DNA of 64,000 nucleotides from Alphaproteobacteria bacterium (GCA_019245415.1 JAFARO010000017.1:124001-188000), one strand, 5' to 3'; counted from the first letter of the stretch, positions 36,593 to 46,117 are shown. A program made the numbers and translations. Notes: generated by a model from the letters alone, not told the origin.

Positions 36593-36624
36593 GGCGGCGG
36601 ATCCCGGCAAGAGGATCCGCCGCC
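36593..36624 (+). terminator. Hairpin terminator after flagellin 2
   Basis: GGCGGCGGATCC (36593-36604) is perfectly complementary to GGATCCGCCGCC (36613-36624) across an eight-base loop, six bases after the stop. No T-run follows, so it may act together with the next hairpin or mainly stabilise the mRNA end. Confidence 0.7.
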
Positions 36625-36698
36625 GCTTGGCGAAAGGGCGTGAGCCGGAACACCGGCTGCGCCCCGGGGCGTCAGGAACAAATGGTTGGGAAAATGCG

Positions 36699-36726
36699 AA
36701 ACGGGCGAGGCAAACCTCGCCCGTTT
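36699..36726. terminator. Bidirectional hairpin between flagellin 2 and pseC
   Basis: AAACGGGCGAGG (36699-36710) and CCTCGCCCGTTT (36715-36726) form a perfect 12-base stem with a CAAA loop. Stem ends of A and T runs allow termination from both sides, suiting the convergent flagellin and pseC genes. Confidence 0.8.
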
Positions 36727-36762
36727 CGTCTTGTCATCCAGGAAACGAAATCGCCAAACCGC

Positions 36763-37989
36763 CTAGAGTCCGAGATGGCGGACCAGGGCCGTCACCACGC
36801 GTTCGGCGTCATCGACATCCATGGCGGCGGAAAGCGGCAGGCTCAGCGCCTTGGCGTAGTAGAGATCGGCGCCGGGCAGCGTCGCCGGGAAGCGTTTGGC
36901 GAAGTAGGGCTGGCAGTGCAGCGGCACGTAGTGCACCTGGGTCCCGATACCGTCGGCCGCGAGCGCCCGCATCAGCGCTGCGCGCGTGATACCGGCCGCC
37001 TTGAAATCGATGCGCGCGACATAGAGGTGCCAGGCCGGAAGGCATTGGCGCGTACGGGCGAGAGTCTTGATGACGGGCGCATAGGGTTGGAGCATTGCGT
37101 CATAGGCCGCCACCACCGCCCGGCGCCGCGCCAGGAAGCGCTCGAGCTTGCCCAATTGCGAGAGCCCCAGCGCGCACTGGATGTCGTTGGCGCGCCAGTT
37201 GAACTCCGGCCGGACCAGTTCGTAGTACCATGGATTGGCGCGGCCGTCCGCATCGAAGGCCTGTTCGGCGGCCGTGAAATCTTCGGCGTCGCGCGTCATG
37301 CCGTGATTGCGCGCGCGCTGCAAGCGCCGGGCGATTTCGGGATCGTTGGTGGTGACCGCACCGCCCTCGCCCATCGCGATGGCCTTGACGGGATGGAAGG
37401 AAAAAACGCTGAGGTCGCAGAGCGCGTTGCTGCCGATGCGGCTCTGACCGCCGCGACCGGCATAAGAGGCGCCGAGCGTGTGGCAGGCATCGTCGACGAT
37501 TCGAAGCCGGTTGATGCGTGCCACGGCCGCGATCTCTTCCAATGCGCCGCACTGGCCGTTGAGGTGGACGTTGAACACGGCGTCCGCCTTGCCGGCGCGC
37601 GCCAGCGCGTTGCTCAATGTCTCGGGAGTCATCAATCCGGTGTTCGGGTCGACATCGGCGAAGACGATCTCGGCGCCGTTCAGGTGCGGCGCGCTGGCGG
37701 TGGCGAGAAAGGTGATGGCGGGAACGACGACTTTCGTGCCTGGCCCCAGATCGAGCGCGCGCGCCGCCATGTGGAGCGCCGCCGTCCCATTGGCACAGAC
37801 CACGGCGTGACGGGCGCCGACATGCTCGGCGAGCGCTTTCTCGAAGCGTGCGACGGCCGGACCGGTGGTGAGATAGTCGCCGCGCAGCACCTCGGCCACC
37901 GCGGCGATGTCGTCCTCCTCGATGAGCTGACGGCCATAGGGAAGGAAGGCCTGCGCCGCCAGCCGGGGCTTGAATGCAGGTGCGCTCAC
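36763..37989 (-). CDS. pseC: PseC-type UDP-4-keto-sugar aminotransferase
   Basis: This 408-residue DegT/DnrJ/EryC1-family PLP enzyme opens with FLPYGRQLIEEDDIAAV and continues with LRGDYLTTGP. The Schiff-base lysine K202 lies in FSFHPVKAIAMGEGG. It should transfer an amino group to C4 of the PseB product to give UDP-4-amino-4,6-dideoxy-N-acetyl-beta-L-altrosamine. In Caulobacter the counterpart is FlmB. It overlaps pseB by ATGA. DegT enzymes are alike, but adjacency to pseB makes the PseC call strong. Confidence 0.9.
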   Translation of the reverse strand: MSAPAFKPRLAAQAFLPYGRQLIEEDDIAAVAEVLRGDYLTTGPAVARFEKALAEHVGARHAVVCANGTAALHMAARALDLGPGTKVVVPAITFLATASAPHLNGAEIVFADVDPNTGLMTPETLSNALARAGKADAVFNVHLNGQCGALEEIAAVARINRLRIVDDACHTLGASYAGRGGQSRIGSNALCDLSVFSFHPVKAIAMGEGGAVTTNDPEIARRLQRARNHGMTRDAEDFTAAEQAFDADGRANPWYYELVRPEFNWRANDIQCALGLSQLGKLERFLARRRAVVAAYDAMLQPYAPVIKTLARTRQCLPAWHLYVARIDFKAAGITRAALMRALAADGIGTQVHYVPLHCQPYFAKRFPATLPGADLYYAKALSLPLSAAMDVDDAERVVTALVRHLGL

Positions 37990-39092
37990 GCGAAGGCCTG
38001 CGCCAGAAGCAGCTGAAGCCCGCGCGCGTCCAGTTGTTCGGGATTTCTGTCGCTCGAATAGGCGAAGCCCTCCGCCACGGGCCTGGCCCCGCGGTTGAGA
38101 TAGGCTTCGCGCGCGGCCTCTGCGAAACTCGCCAGGATCACATAGCGATCCTCCAGTTCGACGGTCCAGCGCGAATCGTCGGCCGGGATCATGGTCTCGT
38201 GCAGCTTCTCGCCCGGGCGGATGCCGACCACCTTCTGACCCAGGGCCGGACAGATCGATCTGGCCAGATCGGTGACGGTGGTCGACGGAATCTTTGGAAC
38301 GAAAATCTCGCCGCCGCGCGACAATTCCATGCTCGAGAGCACGAAATTCACGCCCTGGTTCAAGGTGATCCAGAAACGTGTCATGCGAGGATCGGTGATC
38401 GGGATGTTTTCGGCGCCCTCGGCGGCGAGCTTGCGGAAGAACGGGACGACGCTGCCGCGCGAGCCGAAGACGTTGCCGTAGCGCACCACGGAAAAACGCG
38501 TGCCGTCGGCGCCTGCGAGATTGTTGGCAGCCACGAAGATCTTGTCGGAGGCAAGCTTCGAGGCGCCGTAGAGATTGACCGGATTGGCCGCCTTGTCGGT
38601 CGAGAGCGCGATCACCTTGCGCACGTTTCGTCTAAGCGCGGCGTAGACCAGGTTCTCGGCTCCGAAGACGTTGGTGCGGATGCATTCGAAGGGATTGTAT
38701 TCGGCGGTCGGCACCTGTTTCAGCGCGGCAGCATGGATGACGTAGTCGATGTTGTTGAGCGCGAGTTCCAGCCGGTCGCGGTCGCGCACATCGCCGATGA
38801 AATAGCGCATGAAGGAATGGCGCTCCATCGGGAAGAGCTGCTGCATCTCGTATTGCTTGAGCTCGTCGCGCGAATAGATCACCAGCCGGCGCGGCTTGTA
38901 ATTCGCGATCACGCTCTGGACGAAGTGCTTGCCAAAGGAGCCTGTGCCGCCGGTGACGAGGACCGATTTGTCGTTGAGGTCCAGCCAGGGCTGGGTGAAG
39001 TCGCGGATGCGCGGTGGTTGGGCCGGCGGCGGAGGGGTACGATCGTCGGTATCGCTGACGGCGAGGTAGATCTTCTTGGCCCGCGGACTCAT
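37986..39092 (-). CDS. pseB: PseB-type UDP-GlcNAc 4,6-dehydratase (C5-inverting)
   Basis: This 368-residue extended SDR has the NAD motif TGGTGSFG near residue 47 and HAAALKQVPTAEYNPFE, a signature of inverting 4,6-dehydratases. The catalytic tyrosine region reads NLYGASKLASDK, with a Met/Lys-type arrangement. It starts the pseudaminic acid pathway (FlmA in Caulobacter). The N-terminus has about 37 extra residues with a proline run (PPPPAQPP) before the Rossmann fold; a later start is possible but no better ribosome site was evident. Confidence 0.92.
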   Translation of the reverse strand: MSPRAKKIYLAVSDTDDRTPPPPAQPPRIRDFTQPWLDLNDKSVLVTGGTGSFGKHFVQSVIANYKPRRLVIYSRDELKQYEMQQLFPMERHSFMRYFIGDVRDRDRLELALNNIDYVIHAAALKQVPTAEYNPFECIRTNVFGAENLVYAALRRNVRKVIALSTDKAANPVNLYGASKLASDKIFVAANNLAGADGTRFSVVRYGNVFGSRGSVVPFFRKLAAEGAENIPITDPRMTRFWITLNQGVNFVLSSMELSRGGEIFVPKIPSTTVTDLARSICPALGQKVVGIRPGEKLHETMIPADDSRWTVELEDRYVILASFAEAAREAYLNRGARPVAEGFAYSSDRNPEQLDARGLQLLLAQAFA

Positions 39093-39150
39093 GCCTGCTC
39101 CGGTCCCTTCGTTGACGCCGTATGGTTACAGAACAGGGTTAAGAAGCGGC

Positions 39151-41097
39151 TTACGCGGCGCCCACGGCGAAGCGGTAGCGCCGCGGACCTTCGCGCAAGG
39201 CCGTGGGCTTGCGGGTGTCGTCGAGCTCGAGCGCGGAGAGCACGAACTGGCAGAACAGGCTGCCGCCGATGCACCGATGGGTCAGCATGCCGAGCAGCGG
39301 CGCGGTGCTGCGGTCGACCTCGATGCGCAGCCGGGTCGCGCCGTCGCCGATCTCGGCCCAGCCTTCAGTCATGCCCAGACCATGCGATGCCGAAACCAGG
39401 AACGATACCGGCACGCCGTGATCGACCTGCTGCCCCGCAAGCGCAAAAGTTTCCGGGTCCTTACCGCCATTGTGCGTCGTCAAGGACAGCTTCGACCAAT
39501 CAAAGGCGTCGGGAAGCAAAGTGAAGTGACCGAGCCGCAGGCTGCCGCGTCCGAGATCGGCCCAGTCAAGGCTGACCTCGAACTCGACTCGCGGCCGGTC
39601 GCCGCAAAAGCGCATGAGCTTCTCGATGGGACCTTTGGGGGTCTCGATCCGCGCCCGTGCCAGCGTATCACCGTCCGCGCCCCAGATCCGGGCCTCGCCG
39701 AGTTCAAGATCGGTGATCTTGTGCTCGCCCGGAGCCTCGAACACGCAGTCGCCGGTGTACCAGTCCGCTTGGATATGGATGTCGTCGAAATGGCCGTGCG
39801 GCAGTGAGCCGAGCGCGGCTCCTGCATGCGGCGCAAAGCGCAGCGAGGTCAAAGCGAGGCCGCGCCGACGGTCGAGCTGTGCCGAAATCTGTGGCGTGAC
39901 GATCGTCACATGACGATCGGAGATGGCTTCGCCGAGGGGAACGGGCGCTAAGGTTTCCTCCGCCGTTCCCCAACGCCGTTCCGCCCCGAGGAGGCGACGG
40001 GTGAACGCCTGCCAGCGCTTCTCGGTGATATGGGTGCGGAAATCGCTGGACCAGAGATAACAAAGCTCCTTCCAGTCGGCGTCAGGGTCGCTGCACATGC
40101 CGTCGTAGATTCGCTGGCACGCGGCATTGATGGCGACGTCGTCGCGACCGCTGACGGCCCAGCGCGAGAGATTGTATTTGCGCTGTTTTTTGACCGGCAC
40201 GGGACACGCGGCGCTCTCGAGCCTGAGCGGCTGGCGCCTGACAGCCGGCAGAAGGCTGGACGGCTTGACCAGGTTAAAGTCGTCGCTCGCATGCAGAGCG
40301 GCGAAGGCCTGCTCCAACCGTTCCCATTCGCTCGTCGCCGATGGCGCTTCCTCGGTGCGATAGCGGCCGGGCCGGAAGTCGAAGATCTCGGCATCGTTGG
40401 AGTAGCAGCACAGCGCGCGCGGCACTTCGCCTAGGCGCTGCCGGAAGAAATCGAGCCATGCCGCGAGTGCGATATCGCCATGCGCCAGGCGCTGGAGCTT
40501 TTGGAATGCGACCGTGTTGGTCCACAACAGCGGTATGGTGCGTCCATCGCTACCCAGCGCCCGCTCGACGCGATAGCGCGTTTCGGCTGGCCATTCGGGA
40601 TGATAGGCGGACGGATTGTCCCAATCCATCAGCACACCGCGATAGCCGGCATTGAGATAGAGACCGACCAGGCCGCCGGACCAAGCCTGCTCGTTGACCA
40701 GTGCCAGCGCGGGCTTCACCCCCAGCAGCCGCTGATAGACCTCATGGCCGAGCGCGAGATTGGCCTCGGTGACGCGCGCGGGCACCAGCGGCGCGATGAT
40801 CTGCGCATAGCCCGAGCCGACGAACTCGACCTTGCCCGCCTGGATCAGCGCTTGCAGCTTTTCGATCCAGAGCCGATCGCGCGACACGATCTCTTCCAGG
40901 GTGAACCCGCTCGCCTCGATGGCGATGGGTCCGCAGCGTTCGGCCAAGCGCAGCAGCGGCCAGTAACAGCGCTCGATCACCTGGCCGCGCTGTTCTTCCT
41001 CGATCGACGAGAAGGCGAGGTTGAGATGGAACAGCGCATAGAGCGTCAACGTGGCCGTCGACTGGCGCAATTCCCGCGAGAAGACCGGCGCGTTCAT
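39151..41097 (-). CDS. Glycoside hydrolase family 57-like protein
   Basis: The 648-residue protein begins, after a short lead, with LYALFHLNLAFSSIEEEQRG, the first conserved block of GH57 (HLNL), then EFVGSGYAQIIAPLVP and a NEQAWS block where a catalytic Glu would sit. A C-terminal beta-rich domain of about 230 residues follows. GH57 enzymes are alpha-glucan amylases, branching enzymes or transglycosidases. Here it lies in a glycosylation cluster and overlaps the ATP-grasp gene by ATGA, so a role on a surface glycan is possible. Substrate and activity are not shown. Confidence 0.75.
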   Translation of the reverse strand: MNAPVFSRELRQSTATLTLYALFHLNLAFSSIEEEQRGQVIERCYWPLLRLAERCGPIAIEASGFTLEEIVSRDRLWIEKLQALIQAGKVEFVGSGYAQIIAPLVPARVTEANLALGHEVYQRLLGVKPALALVNEQAWSGGLVGLYLNAGYRGVLMDWDNPSAYHPEWPAETRYRVERALGSDGRTIPLLWTNTVAFQKLQRLAHGDIALAAWLDFFRQRLGEVPRALCCYSNDAEIFDFRPGRYRTEEAPSATSEWERLEQAFAALHASDDFNLVKPSSLLPAVRRQPLRLESAACPVPVKKQRKYNLSRWAVSGRDDVAINAACQRIYDGMCSDPDADWKELCYLWSSDFRTHITEKRWQAFTRRLLGAERRWGTAEETLAPVPLGEAISDRHVTIVTPQISAQLDRRRGLALTSLRFAPHAGAALGSLPHGHFDDIHIQADWYTGDCVFEAPGEHKITDLELGEARIWGADGDTLARARIETPKGPIEKLMRFCGDRPRVEFEVSLDWADLGRGSLRLGHFTLLPDAFDWSKLSLTTHNGGKDPETFALAGQQVDHGVPVSFLVSASHGLGMTEGWAEIGDGATRLRIEVDRSTAPLLGMLTHRCIGGSLFCQFVLSALELDDTRKPTALREGPRRYRFAVGAA

Positions 41098-42311
41098 GCG
41101 ACCTCGAACGTAAGTCGCGCCAATGCATCGTTGGCGACCTTGAGCGCGGCATCGCGCGAGGGGCCGGTCGCCAGAACCATCGCAGCCGATGGCCGTTTGT
41201 CGCCCGCCGGCGCGATCACGTCTCCGGGCCGCGCGGTGACGACGAGCTCGGCGACGCCATCGACGCTGCGGGCTTCGTCCGCGCCCTTGACGGCGACGAC
41301 GCGGCCAGGCCTTGGAAAGGCGTAGCGCTGCACCACCGGCACAAGGGCCTTGGGCTCCAGCTCGTCGGCCGCGATCGTCTCGCCCAAGGCCTGACGGATA
41401 GCGCAGCCGACGAAATCGACTCCGGTGTTGAGCGGGATCTCGCGCGTGCAAAAGAAGCCGCCGGAAAGCCGCGCCGCCAATTCGATTACATAGGGCTGGC
41501 CTTCATGGACCACGATGTCGCCCTTCACCGTCCCGTCCGTGACGCCAAGCGCGGCTGCCGCACGCGCGACCACCTCCTTGACGCGGGACTGAACATCGTC
41601 GGGAAGTGCGCTCGGCAGGTCGCCGCCGTTTTCGACGAAGAACGGCGCATAGGCCTCGAGATGTTCATAGTTGCGGTCGGAAAACCCCGGCGTGGAACAG
41701 CGTCCGCCGATCACAATGGATTCGGTCGAAACCTGTGGACCGGCGAGGTATTGTTCGACCATCACGCGCTGGGTCGGCGAGTGGCTTTGCGCGAGGCGGA
41801 AGGCCGCGGCGAGATCCTGCACGTGGCTGACGCGCTGCACGCCGCGCGATCCGCGGCTGTCAACCGGCTTGATCACCAGATCGCGGCCGCGCTCGACGGC
41901 GATGCGCTGCAGGGCCTGCACTGTGTCGACGGGTGCGAACCATGGCACCGGCACGCCGCAGGCCGCGAAGCGCTGTTTCATGGCGAGCTTGTCGCTGGCA
42001 AGTTCCGCGCTGGCGCGCGAGATGGCGCCGAGGCCGAGCCGCTCGGCCACCACCGCCACTGTCATCGGCGCGTCGGCGGCGACGCAGATGACGCCGTCGA
42101 TCTTGCGGATCTTGCGGCTGTATCGGGCCGCAGCGGCGGCGGTTTCATCGGGTCCGTAGACGTCGGCGATCAGGCAGGAATCGGCGAATGCAAATGCGGG
42201 CGCTTGCGGATCGCGGTCGGAGACGACGACGTAAAAGCCGAGTTCCTTGGCGCGGCGCGCCGCGTCGGCCGCCTCGATGCCGCCGCAGACGATGAGGATC
42301 GTTTTCTGCAT
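41094..42311 (-). CDS. ATP-grasp ligase in sugar-modification cassette
   Basis: This 405-residue ATP-grasp protein opens with a PreATP-grasp fold (TILIVCGGIEAADAARRAKELGFYVVVSDRDP). The ATP-binding core includes DLVIKPVDSRGSRGVQRV and VMVEQYLAGPQVSTESIV, and the metal-binding block is VIELAARLSGGFFCT. Such enzymes join a carboxylate to an amine or thiol via acyl phosphate. It could amidate or aminoacylate an amino sugar in this cluster. It is coupled at both ends (TGATG with the SDR, ATGA with the GH57-like gene). Confidence 0.83.
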   Translation of the reverse strand: MQKTILIVCGGIEAADAARRAKELGFYVVVSDRDPQAPAFAFADSCLIADVYGPDETAAAAARYSRKIRKIDGVICVAADAPMTVAVVAERLGLGAISRASAELASDKLAMKQRFAACGVPVPWFAPVDTVQALQRIAVERGRDLVIKPVDSRGSRGVQRVSHVQDLAAAFRLAQSHSPTQRVMVEQYLAGPQVSTESIVIGGRCSTPGFSDRNYEHLEAYAPFFVENGGDLPSALPDDVQSRVKEVVARAAAALGVTDGTVKGDIVVHEGQPYVIELAARLSGGFFCTREIPLNTGVDFVGCAIRQALGETIAADELEPKALVPVVQRYAFPRPGRVVAVKGADEARSVDGVAELVVTARPGDVIAPAGDKRPSAAMVLATGPSRDAALKVANDALARLTFEVA

Positions 42312-43063
42312 CAGAAATAGAGCCCGCCATTGACGTTGATCGTCTGCGCCGTGACGTACGACGACGCGCCGGAGCTCAGGAACACCACCGCGTCGGCAAC
42401 TTCGCGGGCCGTGCCGAGACGCTTCAGAAGGATCGCTTCGGCCGCCTTCTGCACCGCAGGAGCGGCAAGACCCGCATCGGCCATGTCGGAAGCGATGAGC
42501 CCCGCGGCAACGACGTTGGAGCGCACGCCCGAAGCGGCCCCGAAGCGCGCTATGACCTGCGACAGCGATATCAGACCGGCTTTGGATGCCGCATAGTGCG
42601 CCGTGCGCGGGCCGCCATACTGACCGCTCACCGATCCGATATGGACGATGCTGCCGCCGCCCGCTTCCTTCAGCAGCGGCAGGAACACCTGCGCGCAGAG
42701 GAAGGGACCTTTGAGATTGGTCGCGAGCACGCCGTCCCAATCGGCTTCCTCGATCTTGTCAAAATCGGTCGGCTTGTTGATGCCGGCATTGTTGACGAGA
42801 ATGGAGACCGGACCGAAGGCGCGCGCGTCCCGGGCCACGGCTACGATGCTGGCGCGATCGGTCACGTCCATCGGCAGCGCCAGCGCGCGGCGGCCCATGG
42901 CCTCGATGTCCCGAACGACGCCATCGGCGTCGGCGCGGCGCTCGCGATAGGTGAGGATGACATCTGCGCCGGCTTCGGCGAGCGCGAGCGCGATGGCCCG
43001 TCCGATGCCGCGGCTGGCGCCGGTGATGACCGCATTGCGGCCGTGAAGCGAGAAGCGGTTCAT
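42311..43063 (-). CDS. Short-chain dehydrogenase/reductase (FabG-like)
   Basis: The 250-residue classical SDR has the cofactor motif TGASRGIG, the NNAG motif (LVNNAGINKP), the active-site Ser region HIGSVSGQYG and Y-x-x-x-K as YAASK. It reduces or oxidises a carbonyl/alcohol using NAD(P). Placed between a transketolase pair and an ATP-grasp enzyme and overlapping both by one base, it probably acts on the transketolase product and not in fatty acid synthesis. Confidence 0.87.
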   Translation of the reverse strand: MNRFSLHGRNAVITGASRGIGRAIALALAEAGADVILTYRERRADADGVVRDIEAMGRRALALPMDVTDRASIVAVARDARAFGPVSILVNNAGINKPTDFDKIEEADWDGVLATNLKGPFLCAQVFLPLLKEAGGGSIVHIGSVSGQYGGPRTAHYAASKAGLISLSQVIARFGAASGVRSNVVAAGLIASDMADAGLAAPAVQKAAEAILLKRLGTAREVADAVVFLSSGASSYVTAQTINVNGGLYF

Positions 43064-44034
43064 TATGCGGCCCTCTTGCGCGCGATGGCCTTCTTCGCGG
43101 CCTCGACAATGCCGCCCGAGCCGATGCCGAAGAGCACGGCCAGTTCCTCCGGCTCTCCCGACGCGCCGAAAACGTCCCTCACGCCGACGAACTCGATGGG
43201 ACAGGGACGCGTGGCCGCGAGCGCCTCGGCGACTGCCCCGCCCAATCCACCATTGATATTGTGATCTTCGGCGGTGACGACGCAGCCGGTTTCTTCGGCG
43301 CAGCGCGCCAGCAGAACCGTGTCGATCGGCTTGATCGTCGGCATGTTGACGACGCGAACGGCGACGTCCTGGGATGCAAGCTGTTCCGCCGCCTCCAGGG
43401 CGCGCGCGACCTCGACGCCGCACGCGACTACGGTGACATCGGTGCCTTGGCGCAGCACTTGGCCTTTGCCGATCTCGAAGCGATGATCCGCGCCGAAGAG
43501 CCGTTTGGCGGGACTACGCCCGGTTCGCATATAGACCGGACCGTCGAACTCCAGAATTGCGCGCGTCGCCAGGGCCGTCTCGATCGGATCGGCGGGCGAG
43601 ATCACGGTCATGCCCGGTATGGCGCGGAACGCGGCGAGATCTTCCAGGGCCTGGGCCGAGGCGCCGTCGGGTCCGACGTCGAGGCCCGGATGGCTAGCGA
43701 CGATCTTGGCGTTGCGACGGCTATAGGCGAGCGACAGGCGCGCCTGCTCGATGGCGCGCAGACAGAACACCGCGAATGTCGTGACCACGGGAAGCATGCC
43801 CACCGCCGCGAGCCCGCCGGCCGCCGCCATCATGTTCTGCTCGGCGATGCCGAACTGCAGGAAGCGCTCGGGATGGCTCTTTCGGAAATGATGCACACCG
43901 GTGCCGCCCGCGATATCGGCATCGAGCACCACGAGATTGGGAAACTCGCGCGCCAGCTCCGACAACGCCTTGCCGAACGACTCACGCAAGGAATCGCCGC
44001 TGGTGCCGATCAGCGCCGGCGCTTCAGACCCCAT
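43063..44034 (-). CDS. Transketolase-like C-terminal subunit
   Basis: The 323-residue protein corresponds to the pyrimidine-binding and C-terminal domains of transketolase. It has FGIAEQNMMAAAGGLAAVG (the conserved Glu that activates TPP), MRTGRSP, and the C-terminal domain from about residue 200. It overlaps the N-terminal subunit gene by 11 bases. The pair forms a split transketolase that moves a two-carbon ketol unit. Split forms in sugar clusters usually serve special sugars, not central metabolism. Confidence 0.88.
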   Translation of the reverse strand: MGSEAPALIGTSGDSLRESFGKALSELAREFPNLVVLDADIAGGTGVHHFRKSHPERFLQFGIAEQNMMAAAGGLAAVGMLPVVTTFAVFCLRAIEQARLSLAYSRRNAKIVASHPGLDVGPDGASAQALEDLAAFRAIPGMTVISPADPIETALATRAILEFDGPVYMRTGRSPAKRLFGADHRFEIGKGQVLRQGTDVTVVACGVEVARALEAAEQLASQDVAVRVVNMPTIKPIDTVLLARCAEETGCVVTAEDHNINGGLGGAVAEALAATRPCPIEFVGVRDVFGASGEPEELAVLFGIGSGGIVEAAKKAIARKRAA

Positions 44035-44938
44035 CGAGATACTCCCGGATTTCCTTGCGGTTGGCGCCTAGGCCCTCGAGGGCTTCTTCCGCCTGGGCGC
44101 GCGTCAGCTTCACGCTGCCATGCCAGGCCGGCATGTTTTCCATATACGCGACGCCCTTTCCCTTGATCGTATTGGCGATGATGACGCTCGGCCGCTCGCG
44201 CGTGGCGCCCGCGCGGCGGAAGGTCCTGAGCAGGGCCGCGATATCGTGGCCGTCGATCTCGGCGACCGCCCAATCGAAGGCACGCCATTTCGCGCTCAGC
44301 GGCTCAAGACGCATGATCGCGTCGTTGCGCGCGTCGCTCTGCAGCTTGTTGTAGTCGATGATGGCACAGAAATTATCGAGCTTGTGATGCGCCGCGCACA
44401 TCGCCGCCTCCCAGACCTCGCCCTCCTGCAGCTCGCCGTCGCCGAGCAGCGCGTAGACTCGCGCGCAGGAATTGCGCAGCTTGAGGCCCATCGCCATGCC
44501 GAGCGCGACCGAGAAGCCCTGGCCGAGCGAACCGGTGCTGGTCTCGACGAATGGCAGGTCGCGCACATGCGGATGGCCGTGGAACGGGCTGCCGATCTTG
44601 CGCAGTGCCAGCGCCGCGGTTGCGTCGCAATAGCCATGATGGGCGCCGATAGCATAGAGCGCCGGCGCGGCATGGCCTTTGGAGAGCACGAAGCGGTCGC
44701 GGTCGGGATCGGCGACGGTGTTGGGCCAGAGATTGAGCTCGGCGCCGAACAGCGCCGCGAGAATGTCGGCACAGGACAATGCGCCGCCAGGATGGCCGGA
44801 ACCGGCGCGATAGATCGCCGCGATCGTGTGCCGGCGCACGAAGCGCGCGGCGCGCTCGATCTCGACTTCGAGATCGCGGGCCGGTGTGGGCTTTTGTTGC
44901 GCAGGCGCGGCGATGACGGCTTTGGGCGTGAAGGCCAT
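44024..44938 (-). CDS. Transketolase-like N-terminal subunit
   Basis: The 304-residue protein is the TPP diphosphate-binding domain: GSGHPGGALSCADILAALF, DRFVLSKGHAAPALYA, and the metal/TPP motif GDGELQEGEVWEAAMCAAHHKLDN. It needs the partner encoded immediately downstream. Both subunits total about 627 residues, close to a complete transketolase. Position inside the flagellin-glycosylation region points to a dedicated sugar product. Confidence 0.88.
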   Translation of the reverse strand: MAFTPKAVIAAPAQQKPTPARDLEVEIERAARFVRRHTIAAIYRAGSGHPGGALSCADILAALFGAELNLWPNTVADPDRDRFVLSKGHAAPALYAIGAHHGYCDATAALALRKIGSPFHGHPHVRDLPFVETSTGSLGQGFSVALGMAMGLKLRNSCARVYALLGDGELQEGEVWEAAMCAAHHKLDNFCAIIDYNKLQSDARNDAIMRLEPLSAKWRAFDWAVAEIDGHDIAALLRTFRRAGATRERPSVIIANTIKGKGVAYMENMPAWHGSVKLTRAQAEEALEGLGANRKEIREYLDGV

Positions 44939-44947
44939 GAGGATTTC

Positions 44948-46117
44948 CTAGGCTGCCATACGCGGTTCCGCGCGGGCGATGAGTTCGCTGAAGATCAGGA
45001 TTCTGGCGTGCGGCGCGCGCGAGCGCGCCTCGCGCACGATCTCGCTCGCGAAGTCTCGAGACATCACGGCGACCGTGGCGACATCGGCGGCGGCGAGCTC
45101 GTCGGCGCCAGCGAGCGCGCAGCCGAAGCGTTCGGGCACGTGCACGCGCAGATGCGTGTCGATGACCAGCCGCGCGCATCTGGGGTCGAAGCCGCCATGC
45201 ACGACCAGGCTGTCGAACAGCCGTCCGGCGCCCCAAATGGCGAGTCCGGTGGGCGCGAGCTGCGCGAGTTCGGCGGCGATGCGTTTCAGCGACTGCAGGT
45301 TATGCGAGCGCGTCGCCTGGTAGTGCGCCAACAAGGCGCAGGCGCGCGGCGCCTCGGACAAATCCGTGACGCCGCTGTCGTGGTGGGAGGATTTGCGCGC
45401 GACCAGCAGGAGATTGGACGAATCAGCGCGATCGGGCGCTTCCACGATCTCGAAGCCCGCACGCTGCACCATCCGGACCAGCGTATTGGCCGAGAAGTGA
45501 TAGAGATGTTTGTCGATGAACCATTCCTCGACGATGTCCGGGCTGGCGAGAATGGCGATGTTCGGCGCGTCGAGGATCAGAAGCCCGCCGTCCTTCAACA
45601 CCCGGTGGTGATCGGCAAGGGTGCGCGCGGGATGCGCCAGATGTTCGATCGTATGGCAGGAGTGGACGACATCGAAGCGCCCACTCTCCAAGGCCGCGTC
45701 CTCGATGCGGGCCCGGATCAATTCCGTTCGCGGCGAACTTCCGCAGGATTGCGCCACCCGCTCGTCGGGCTCAATGGCAACGAGAGTCGCCTCGTGCGCC
45801 GTTTCAAGCAGCGCCTTGGCGAAACTGCCGCGGTTCGAGCCGACGTCAAGGACCGAGAGCGCGCGCGAAAGGTCGCCATGCCGCGCCAGCGCCGCCATGG
45901 CCGCTTGGGTGCGGAAACCCTTGCCATAGCGCACATTGCCCCAATCGGCGCCGCTGGACACCGCGGCCGGCGCGCGCTCGGCACGGTCGGCGCGTGGCAG
46001 GCTCTGCACTAGACCGCAATGCGCACAAAGATGGACGGTAATGCCGCGACTTGTGCCTTCCGGCCGATAGAGGGGTTCGAGGTCGCTTTCGCCGCACAGT
46101 TCGCACAGATCGCGCAT
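44948..46117 (-). CDS. Sugar C-methyltransferase-type SAM protein
   Basis: The roughly 389-residue protein has an N-terminal zinc-like site (CELCG and CAHCG, Methyltransf_13 type), a Rossmann SAM domain with VLDVGSNRGSFA and HTIEHL, and a C-terminal domain with AIWGAGRLFDSLVVHGG typical of the C-methyltransferase C-terminal module (Methyltransf_14). The same three-part build is seen in TDP-sugar C-methyltransferases such as TylC3/NovU. It would add a methyl branch to a keto sugar. An upstream start at 46150 (next to GGGGG) is an alternative. Confidence 0.82.
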   Translation of the reverse strand: MRDLCELCGESDLEPLYRPEGTSRGITVHLCAHCGLVQSLPRADRAERAPAAVSSGADWGNVRYGKGFRTQAAMAALARHGDLSRALSVLDVGSNRGSFAKALLETAHEATLVAIEPDERVAQSCGSSPRTELIRARIEDAALESGRFDVVHSCHTIEHLAHPARTLADHHRVLKDGGLLILDAPNIAILASPDIVEEWFIDKHLYHFSANTLVRMVQRAGFEIVEAPDRADSSNLLLVARKSSHHDSGVTDLSEAPRACALLAHYQATRSHNLQSLKRIAAELAQLAPTGLAIWGAGRLFDSLVVHGGFDPRCARLVIDTHLRVHVPERFGCALAGADELAAADVATVAVMSRDFASEIVREARSRAPHARILIFSELIARAEPRMAA

